From: a virus
Reading direction: 5' to 3' (one strand)
Virus record (IMG/VR): IMGVR_UViG_3300020194_000727
Coordinates: 1-26,018 of that record
Length of the DNA stretch: 26,018 nucleotides
Numbering within the stretch: the stretch's first letter is position 1; every line of letters begins with the position of its first letter. Below, piece by piece: positions 7,093 to 15,400 of the stretch. Under the pieces are notes generated by a model, which searched no databases, was not told the DNA's origin, and saw only the letters and a list, made by a program, of their open reading frames with translations. A program made the translations under genes and the position numbers.

Positions 7093-7641
7093 ATGGCAAT
7101 TACATATTTACCAGCACTAATTAATGAATACCTTGCTGAAAAGGTCGTAGAAAGGCTTCCAGGGCGTTTTAACGGAGGGTTTAAGCTATTTCCAACAATG
7201 CCAACAGATATCAATGCGTTAGTTAAAGCTAACCCAGCAATGGCAAAAGATGTGTTTGGCGTATATGACAGAATGTTTAGATTAAATCGTAAAGCTTTCC
7301 CCCACATTAAATGTGAGCAGCTAATGATTTATTTGTATAAGATGAATAGTGATCCAGAAGCATTGTTTGAGGTTATACAGGTTATTCATGATCTTCTAGA
7401 TCGTAAAGATGAGTCTGCTCAGGAGATAAACGCATGGATCTCAACCAAGGTAAACCAACAAGGTCTTGTTGTCCTTGGTACTGGAAGAATGCAAAGAACA
7501 TTTAAGCCAGTATTTTTCCATGAACTTAACGTATTTTCACTAGAAGAATCTAGAGATATTGTTTCTCAAAATACATCAAGAACTTATATGGCTAGTAAAA
7601 TAATTATTAACTATGACTACCACGTCAAAGATTATTCATAA
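7093..7641 (+). CDS. Tail terminator / tail completion protein
   Basis: This encodes 182 residues from ATG 7093, with GGAG (7079-7082) ten bases upstream. A GTG at 7087 overlapping the previous gene is an alternative start. The fold pattern is alpha/beta: ITYLPALINEYLAEKVVERL, then CEQLMIYLYKMNSDPEALFE, VIHDLLDRKDESAQEINAWI, and a final SRTYMASKIIINYDYHVKDY. The C-terminal YxxxKxIIxYDYH pattern and the position before the tail tube gene fit the hexameric protein (lambda gpU/gpZ role) that caps the finished tail and docks it to the neck. It is the last gene of the connector operon. Confidence 0.7.
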   Translation: MAITYLPALINEYLAEKVVERLPGRFNGGFKLFPTMPTDINALVKANPAMAKDVFGVYDRMFRLNRKAFPHIKCEQLMIYLYKMNSDPEALFEVIQVIHDLLDRKDESAQEINAWISTKVNQQGLVVLGTGRMQRTFKPVFFHELNVFSLEESRDIVSQNTSRTYMASKIIINYDYHVKDYS

Positions 7642-7649
7642 ATAGTCTA

Positions 7650-7662
7650 TATAATAGTATAG
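7650..7662 (+). promoter_or_regulatory. Promoter of the tail tube gene
   Basis: TATAATAGTATAG contains a perfect -10 box (7650-7655). The 13-base string recurs exactly at 9119-9131, upstream of the second chaperone gene. No TGn and no good -35 are seen. If transcription starts about seven bases after the hexamer, the tube message has a leader of about 45 bases, the only long leader among the promoters here. The leader can form a short TCATT/AATGA hairpin just before the SD. Confidence 0.5.
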
Positions 7663-7706
7663 AGGAAACACGCCCATATTTCATTATAGAAAATGAGGTG
7701 AAAATT

Positions 7707-8348
7707 ATGGCATATACTCGTGGTAATAGCTCACAGATTATCGTGGGTGCTGCTGCGCTATTCACTTACGAAGCAGGAGAGTTGGCTGACACCGACCTTC
7801 CTACAGTTGTTGAGGATGAGAGCTACAAAGACACTCTTACCGATGACACTGACTTCCGTAATGTTGGATACACCATGAACGGTCTTGAGATCGTTTTCCA
7901 GCCAGACTTCGGTGAAGTCCAGGTAGACCAGGTGCTCGACGTTGCCAAGCTTTACAAGCAGGGTATGCAGGTTAACCTTAACACTGCATTCGCTGAGGCA
8001 ACTCTAGAGAACCTTCTCTACTCAATCGCTGGTCAGGACTCAGATCTAGCTACAGCAGCTTCTGGTCCATTCAATGGTAACCCAGTTCTCAACATGAGTG
8101 CTGGTGACATCGGTGAATGTCCAGTAGAGCGTGGTCTAGTTGCAGTTGGTCCAGGTACAGGTGACTGTGCAGCATCAGAATCCATCGAGCGCGTATACGT
8201 TGCTTACCGTGCACTCTCAATTGAGAATGTTACAGTATCCGCTAAGCGTGACGAGCCAACTATGTTCGAGGTTTCTTTCCGCCTTCTTCCAAATGACACA
8301 GCTTCATATGGTAAGATCGTTGACAGAACTATCTCTCTCGTTTCATAG
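7707..8348 (+). CDS. Major tail tube protein
   Basis: This encodes 213 residues from ATG 7707, with SD GAGGTG (7695-7700) at good spacing. An in-frame GTG at 7698 overlaps that SD and is less likely. The protein opens MAYTRGNSSQIIVGAAALFT and continues with acidic beta segments, LDVAKLYKQGMQVNLNTAFA, and a C-terminal AYRALSIENVTVSAKRDEPT then MFEVSFRLLPN. This is the usual style of siphophage tube subunits, which stack as hexamers around the tape measure. Codon choice sets it apart: all 8 Phe codons are TTC, while the gene before it uses TTT for 9 of 11. With its own promoter and terminator, this marks very high expression. No sheath gene is present, supporting a non-contractile tail. Confidence 0.87.
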   Translation: MAYTRGNSSQIIVGAAALFTYEAGELADTDLPTVVEDESYKDTLTDDTDFRNVGYTMNGLEIVFQPDFGEVQVDQVLDVAKLYKQGMQVNLNTAFAEATLENLLYSIAGQDSDLATAASGPFNGNPVLNMSAGDIGECPVERGLVAVGPGTGDCAASESIERVYVAYRALSIENVTVSAKRDEPTMFEVSFRLLPNDTASYGKIVDRTISLVS

Positions 8349-8361
8349 TAACGATTAAGTT

Positions 8362-8400
8362 ATACCGCCCAGGGCAACCACCCTGGGCGGTATTTCTTTT
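8362..8400 (+). terminator. Rho-independent terminator after the tail tube gene
   Basis: ATACCGCCCAGGG (8362-8374) pairs perfectly over 13 base pairs with 8381-8393 around a six-base loop. It is followed by TTCTTTT (8394-8400). The stem begins 13 bases after the tube stop codon. Confidence 0.95.
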
Positions 8401-8408
8401 GCTACAAT
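8400..8408 (+). promoter_or_regulatory. Extended -10 promoter for a leaderless chaperone gene
   Basis: TGCTACAAT is an extended -10 element that shares its first T with the terminator T-run. The hexamer ends six bases before the ATG at 8415, so the transcript should begin at the start codon. The -35 position lies inside the terminator stem. No SD precedes the ATG. Confidence 0.6.
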
Positions 8409-8414
8409 ATAGTA

Positions 8415-9110
8415 ATGGCTAAAAAAGTTTATGAAACAGATTCTGTAGTTTTTATTGATGGAACTTTGGTTAATCTGGGTCCTTTAAAAATTAAGTTCAT
8501 GAGAGAGTTTATGGACATATTTCAACTTATTAAATTTACTGCAAATGATGAGCAGTCTATAGCTGTTTTGTCAGAATGTGCTACTGTTTGTATGAAGCAG
8601 TATTATCCAATAGTTGCTAGCAAAGAAGATCTAGAAGAGCTTGTTGATTTGCCTACAGTGTATAAGATTTTAGAAATATGTGCTGGCATTAAAATTAATC
8701 CTGATGAAGACGATGTAGACAAACAAGCTAAGGACCAGAGTGACAAGAATACGTGGGAAAATCTAGACCTAGCCTCTCTGGAAGCAGAAGCTTTTATTAT
8801 TGGTGCTTGGAAAAATTTTGAAGATCTTGAACTTTCTATGACAATGGCAGAACTTATTGCTGTTATTGAAAAAATAAGAGATTTAGACTACAATGAAAAG
8901 AAATTCCTCGCAGCTATGCAAGGCGTGGATCTTGATGAACAATCTGGCAAAAACAATGCTTGGGAAGAAATGAAAGCCAGAGTATTCAGCGGTGGAGCAA
9001 CAGATAATCCAAACGACATTACAGCACTACGAGGACTTAACGCTCAAAAGGCTGGGTTTGGTATTGGTATGGGTCTTTCATACGAAAAAATTGAACGTAA
9101 AAAAGACTAG
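8415..9110 (+). CDS. Tail assembly chaperone, long form (G+T-like domains in one frame)
   Basis: This encodes 231 residues. Residues about 9-95 form a G-like domain (IDGTLVNLGPLKIKFM, SECATVCMKQYYP, DLPTVYKILEICAG) that is paralogous to the whole of the next gene. From about 112 onward there is a second, T-like domain (LASLEAEAFIIGAWKNFEDL, RDLDYNEKKFLAAMQGVDLD, NAWEEMKARVFSGGATDN). It ends with a Gly-rich segment containing KAGFGIGMGLSYEKI. In lambda-type phages the G-T protein is made by ribosomal frameshifting; here both domains are read in one frame with no stop between. The chaperones bind the tape measure and recruit tube subunits, and are absent from the virion. Translation appears leaderless. 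The place directly before the tape measure supports the call. Confidence 0.82.
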   Translation: MAKKVYETDSVVFIDGTLVNLGPLKIKFMREFMDIFQLIKFTANDEQSIAVLSECATVCMKQYYPIVASKEDLEELVDLPTVYKILEICAGIKINPDEDDVDKQAKDQSDKNTWENLDLASLEAEAFIIGAWKNFEDLELSMTMAELIAVIEKIRDLDYNEKKFLAAMQGVDLDEQSGKNNAWEEMKARVFSGGATDNPNDITALRGLNAQKAGFGIGMGLSYEKIERKKD

Positions 9111-9115
9111 GACTA

Positions 9116-9131
9116 TGTTATAATAGTATAG
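9116..9131 (+). promoter_or_regulatory. Extended -10 promoter of the short chaperone / tape measure unit
   Basis: TGTTATAAT (9116-9124) is a consensus extended -10 element, six bases after the previous stop codon. The run from 9119 to 9131 is identical to the tail-tube promoter string at 7650-7662. The leader of roughly 24 bases carries the SD AAGGAG (9139-9144) for the gene at 9155. Confidence 0.6.
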
Positions 9132-9154
9132 CCAAGTAAAGGAGAAAGAGATCA

Positions 9155-9466
9155 ATGGCAACAAACATAAACGAAGAAAAAGAAATTACACTTATCGATG
9201 GGACAAAATTTAACATTAGACCACTAAAGATTTCTCTACTAAAACTATTTATGAAAAAATTTGAAGAAGTACAAGAAGTCTCATCGGATAACGAAAAATC
9301 TATGACAATTTTAATTGAATGTGTTCAGATTGCTATGAGGCAGTATAAGCCAGAACTAGCTGATGATGCAGAAAAGCTAGAAGACCTTCTTGATCTACCA
9401 ACAGTATACAAGATTGTCGAAGAGGCATCTGGGGTGAGACTGACAGATTCTCTTATTCAACAATAA
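9155..9466 (+). CDS. Tail assembly chaperone, short form (G-like domain only)
   Basis: This encodes 103 residues after SD AAGGAG. It aligns with residues about 9-95 of the previous gene: IDGT, PLKI, an EC pair, M-x-QY, and an identical DLPTVYKI near the end. By eye about 35 of 87 aligned positions are identical. It ends soon after (VRLTDSLIQQ) and has no T-like domain. The tape measure starts 14 bases after its stop, so there is no room for a frameshift extension, and I see no slippery heptamer near its 3' end. It looks like the stand-alone partner of the long form, performing the role that lambda gpG has relative to gpGT. It is led by its own promoter and an SD, unlike the leaderless long form. 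Confidence 0.8.
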   Translation: MATNINEEKEITLIDGTKFNIRPLKISLLKLFMKKFEEVQEVSSDNEKSMTILIECVQIAMRQYKPELADDAEKLEDLLDLPTVYKIVEEASGVRLTDSLIQQ

Positions 9467-9480
9467 GGGAGTAATTATTA

Positions 9481-12400
9481 ATGGCTGATGCACAAGCCCA
9501 TCTTAGTGTAAATCTTGATACTTCTAAGGCACTGGCTTCTATCCGTGCTTTGCAAGCAGAAATATCAAAATTTCACCAAACGCAGTCAGCACTAAACGCA
9601 CAGGCAGCCTCACAAGCTGCAGGTATGCAGAGAAACCTGATCAATAGCATTAATGCTACTGGTCAGTTTTCTGCACAAATGACAACTGTTGCAAGTACAA
9701 CTAGTGCTTTTACTCGTGCATTAGAAACAAACAAACTATCTCTTGGTCAATACTTCAAGTATGGTGTTGCTTCAACAAAAACATTTGGAAGAGTTTTTCG
9801 TAGTGAGTTTGACACTATTAATAGGGTTGCTCGTGAAAGAGTAAAGACTCTTCAGACCCAATACATAAAGATGGGTCGTGATGCCAACGGTGCAATGAGG
9901 GCTATTGCCGTTAGGCCACTTGCCCTTGATATGGAAAACCTTGCTACTAGAACAGCAATAGCAGCACAAAGACAAGCATTATTTAATCAGCTGTTGAGGC
10001 AGGGTTCTACTAGCCTACTAAACTGGGGTAAGAATACTCAGTGGGCTGGTCGTCAGCTTATGGTTGGTTTTACTCTTCCACTAACCTTGTTTGGCTCTGT
10101 TGCTGCAAGAACATTTATGGATCTTGAAGAACAGGCTATTAGGTTTAAGCGTGTTTATGGTGAGCTGTTTACTTCTCAAAAAGAAACAGATCAAATGTAC
10201 AAGGATCTTCAGGGCCTTGGTTCAGAGTTTACAAAATATGGTGTTGCTCTTAAAGACACCATGAAGATGGCTGCTGACGCAGCTGCAATGGGTAAGACTG
10301 GTGCAGATCTTATGGCACAGGTTAGACAAGCTGCTACCCTTGCCGTCCTCGGTGGGGTAGAGCAAGATAAAGCCCTAGAAACAACAATCTCATTAACTAA
10401 CGCATTTGGTGTTGCCACAGAAGAGCTTGCTAATAAGATTGACTTCCTTAACGCAGTTGAAAACCAAACTGTTGTTAGCATTGAAGATCTTACCACTGCT
10501 ATTCCAAAAGCTGGTCCAGTAGTCAAACAGCTTGGTGGAGATGTTGAGGATCTCGCATTCTTACTTACCGCCATGAAGGAAGGTGGAATTAATGCATCAG
10601 AGGGTGCTAACGCTCTAAAGTCTGGTTTGGCAAGGATTATTAATCCAACAGATCGAGCATCAGAAATGCTTGCTGGGCTTGGTATTAACATTAACGGAAT
10701 TGTAGAAGGTAATGCTGGCGACGTAAAGGGGACTATTGTTGAACTGGCAACTGCCCTAGACACTCTAGACCCTCTCAATAAAGCAAGAGCTATTGAAGAA
10801 CTATTCGGTAAGTTCCAGTTTGCTAGAATTTCAACTTTGATGCAAAACGTAATTGGCGAGGGTACACAGGCACAGCGTGTTCTACAACTAACTCAGGCAA
10901 GCACTGAAGAGCTTGCAATCCTAACTGAGCGAGAGCTTAAGCGAGTAGAGGATTCACCACTTTATAAGTTTAAGCAAGCTTTTGAAGACTTAAAGATTTC
11001 TTTGATCCCAATTGGTGAAGCATTCCTTAAAGCAGTGACACCTATTATTGAGTTTGGTGCTAGGCTGCTAGATAAGTTTGATGCAATGAATGATGGAGCT
11101 AAAAGCTTTGTTGTTGCACTTGTTGCTGGGCTAGGCGTTATTGCCCCGACTCTTCTTATGACCGTTGGTCTTGTTGGTAACGGTGTCGCCAACCTAATCA
11201 AATTCTTTAGCTGGATGAGTCAAATAGGCAAATCGAGTGCCAATATGACAGAGCTTGGCATGTCTACTCAGTATATGACTCAGGAACAGCTTGAAGCTAA
11301 TGCTGTTGCTTCTTCGCTAAATCAGACACACACTACTCTTAGGCAAACATTTACTTCTGAGGCAGCAGCTGTTAATGCACTGACCTTATCATACAATAAA
11401 GCAATTGCCGCACAAAGAGCATTGCTGGCAAGTGGTGGCGGAGCTAAGGTAGCTAGGGGAGCTAAGCCAGCTGGCATGGCAACGGGTGGTATCGTAAAGA
11501 AGTATGCTAAGGGCGTTACGATGGTCCCTGGTCCAAAGGGGGCTGGTGACGTTGTTCCAGCTATGCTTTCTCCAGGGGAAGCTGTTATTCCAGTTGAAGA
11601 AACTAAGAGATATTTTCCACTAATTCAAGCAATGATTGCTGGAGCTATCCCTGGCTTTGCTAATGGTTTTGATGGAGATTACACTAAACTAGCTCAACAT
11701 CTTGCTGGAAGAAAAACAAATATTACAGCAATTCGAGACTACCTTGTTACTAGCGGTCTAAGTAAAGATTTTTTAAATCAGCTCGCTAACAGTAAGGCTG
11801 GGTCTGTAACAACAAAAGCAGATTTGCAAAAGCTAACAACCAGCTTCATGAAGTCATCTGGCAGCATGGATTTTTCTCACACAAGATCTGCCACAAGAAT
11901 TAGTCTTTCCGATGCTTCAAAGTTTAGTGGTGCTGCTGGTGCAAGAGCACAAGAAATGATAAAGGCTGGTGGAACAACTGAAACAACTAACCCAAGAATC
12001 TACTCTTCTTGGGGTTTCATGGGCGATAGAGATTTAAATAAAGCATCTGGATCACTGGGTGGTGCAAATCTATCGGCCTATGCTGCTGCAACTAAGAATG
12101 TTACACCAGAGCAAATGTGGGGTCGTGCGTTCCAAGCTGGCGGTGCAGACATATTTGGTAAAGATTCTCCAGCCATGAAGGCTTTTGGAAAAGCTTTTCA
12201 AGGAGAAATGGATAAAGCTGCAAAAACTTTTGAAAAGGTTTTTGACACAGATGCAAGACTGAATAAAGCTCTTGAGAGAAATCCAGCTCTTAAGGCAACA
12301 AGCCTAGAAGATATTGAGCGTAAAGCAATGCAAAGGCTTCCAGCTCAGTATAAGGCACAGGTTGCTGGAGTTCAGGCAAAAGCTTTACAAACTCCAGCCC

Positions 12401-15400
12401 CAGGTGCAACTGCAGTTAAGTTTAACCCTACAGCCGAGTTGAGACAGCAGCTTGCAAAACTATTTCCAAAGGAAAGCAAGTATGTTAGACAGGGTGGGTC
12501 TGGAAAGCTTGTTACTGGCGGAATGGCTCTGGGTGTAAATAAATCAGACAGGACTTTGTTTGGAAAGCTAATTGCTAAAGATCTCAATGTTAGAGAAGAA
12601 GCCATTGCTGCTCAAGAGGAAGATACAAAGGTTGTTAGAAAAGGGACTGAGCAGAAAAAGGATACTGGAAAGAAGGCTGTTAAGGCTAGCAAGGCATCTG
12701 CTAAGGCTGCTCAGACTAGAGTCGTTGATGGTAGAGAGCAGGTTTTCCGAGGCGGTAAATGGGTTGATAAAGTAAGAAGCAACGCTGCACAAAGAGCAAA
12801 TCAAGAAAGGGCTGCAAGGACACAAGAAGCAGATCAGAAGAGAGAAGCTCGTAATGCTAGAAGAAGAGAGCTTTATGCCCAAAGAAAGGCTGCACAGCAA
12901 GTTCCAGCCCCAGATGCTGCAGAACAAAGAAGAGCACCTGGCATGGGCGGCGGTGGCAGGATGGGTATCGGTATGGCTGTTTCTTCAGCTGCTATTGCTG
13001 CTTCAATGGCTCCTGGTAAGGTTGGAGAAGTAGGTCAATCTCTTATTATGCCAGCTATTGTTGCTAGCTCATTGTTAATGCTACCGCCAAAAATTATGGT
13101 AGTTGTTGGTGCACTATCTCTTGCTGGATTCTCTATTTATAAAATGGTTGATGCTTTTAAGAGTGCATCAAAAGAAGCTATGACTTTGGCAGAAGAGCTT
13201 GGGGTAGGTTCTAAGTCTATGGATAGACTGTCAGAGTTTGCTGGAAATGTTACAGCCAGTCAAATTATGAACAAGAGAAGGGCAGAAGGCTTTGCCCCAT
13301 ATCAGATTCAACCAGGTAAGCAAACATTTGGTTCAGCCTTCTTGGGATCTGAAGCTGGAACAGAACTAAAAGATTCTATATCTAAAGCACTTGAGTCACA
13401 AGATCTACAGGCAGTACAACAACAAATTGTTAATCAGATGACAACTGCTATTGCTACTGGAGCACTTAACGCAGCACAGGCAAGAAGCATAGTTTATGAG
13501 CTTGGTAAAGAGCTAGGCGATTATTCTTTTGCTATCAATGTTAATGGTAAACTAACTCAGCTAATTGGGCCTAACGGAGAGAATTTGCTTAATGACCCGC
13601 TTGGCGTAAGGCTTGAGATCATGCAAGAGTCTGTTGATGCAGTAGAAAGCTCATTTGAGGCAATCGACGCATCAGGAGTCGGAGCTAGGCTTGGAACAAA
13701 GATAGGTCTCGGTGCGGCTGCAACTGTGGCTGGCGTTTGGGGCGGAGCAGCGATTGGAGCTAAAATTGGTGCTGCTGTTGGAACTGCCATCACCCCAGGA
13801 ATTGGAACAGCCATCGGAGTGCTTGCTGGTGCAGCTCTAGGGGTTGGTGTAACCGCAGCTATTAGCGTAGCTGATTTTGAAAAGATTGGAAACCTTTCTG
13901 GTGCCGCTATTGCTAACTCCGTAATGCTTGTTCAGCAAAGGCAGGATATTCTTGATTCTCTTGATATTGAGTATGAAAAGAGAATTGCGGCAGCGACAGC
14001 GGCGGGGGATACTGCTGAAGCAGATAGGTTAACCAACCAATACCTTGAGGAAAGACAGCAGTTCCTTGAACAAACTGGTCAAGCAATTAGCGATGTAGCT
14101 TCTCAGATTGCCAATGCCCCGTCATTCCTCGGCCTGTTTGGGGAAAAGCCAGCAATGCTTGATGCACTAAATGATGCAATTAAGATGGCCTATGAAGATA
14201 ACCCACTTGCTCAAATGATGGCCATGGGTGTTCAAGAACAAATCAAAGACATTGACTTTGGAGCAACAGAAAGAGAAGTAACCCTTTCTCTACTTCTTGC
14301 TTCAAAGGATATTGACCCAGCAGCACTTAGCGGCTTTTTAGCAACATTCGGCGGTGACACTGCAACAATAGATACTTTTATTGACATTACAACCAACCTC
14401 GGTGGTGCAGAGGGTGGCAGAGTTCTTCAGGTAATGAATCTTTTTGAAGATGATGTCAATAAGACTCAGTTCCTTGCAGATGTAAAAGCTAGGGGTGCAA
14501 ATGCAGCTGGATTCTTGGATGCATTCCAGCAGATTGCTCAGACAGCAGCGGGTGGTCAGGTAGACCTTCAAGCTTCCCTTGATTTCTATCTAAATAATCC
14601 AGAACTTCTTCAAGATTACGAACAAGATATGCAAAGGCTTAGAGCACAGGCAGCAGCAGGACCAATATCTCAGGACTTTATTATTAACTATATTGGAGAA
14701 AACGTTGCGGATATTATTGCCACAGATCAGGCATATTTTGATTCCCTTGACCCAGTTCAGCAGGTAACGTATATTCAAACTGTTAGAACCATTTATGAAA
14801 CATATGGAGAAAACTTTAGAGAAACTCCAGCCTTTGTTTCTTGGAGAAGAAGCCAGCCTTCTAGTGTTCCAGATGAAGGATTCTTTACCCAGTCAGCTAA
14901 TCAGCTGACACAGGCACCAGCCCTAGCACCTGGAGGAGCAGAAGAGCTTGCCCCAGAACCACAGGGCGGAGGCTCAAAAGATCAGTCTAGCATTCTTGAC
15001 GATGTTCTCAAGAAACTTCGTGATTATAGAGATCTTCAGGTAGGTATTCTAAAGGGCTGGAAGAATATTTCTACTAAGCTTGAAGAGCTTTTTGGTGGAG
15101 ATGCTGGTATTTCTGGATTCCGTGGACTCTCACAACAGATGAGAGATATTGGACTCGGTGAAAATTTCATTGAGATGATTGTTGGAATGAGTCCAGAAGA
15201 CTACGAGAAGTATAAGGACTCTTTGTTTGTATTTGATGACAAGGGTAATCTTGCTGGCATTACCACAGAAGCTAGAGCATTAGCTAAAGCATTAGATGCG
15301 ATCACTCTTGGAGAGTTCCAAAACGAACAAGAATCAACCCTTATTAGTATGCAAAAGCAGGTTGCTGCAGCTAGAAAACTTGTTTCTGCTGGACTTGACT

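Noticed and set aside
7681-7700. Hairpin in the tail tube leader as a thermosensor or riboswitch
   Set aside because: The TCATT/AATGA stem is only five pairs and mostly A-T; it is too weak to claim regulation.
8700-8760. Possible slippery site at the domain junction of the long chaperone
   Set aside because: The sequence reads on in a single frame and I see no X-XXY-YYZ heptamer followed by an alternative extension, so no frameshift is needed.
12568-12927. Minus-strand open frame of 119 codons inside the tape measure
   Set aside because: It mirrors the Lys/Arg/Ala-rich region in the + frame and has no plausible start signal or recognisable protein.
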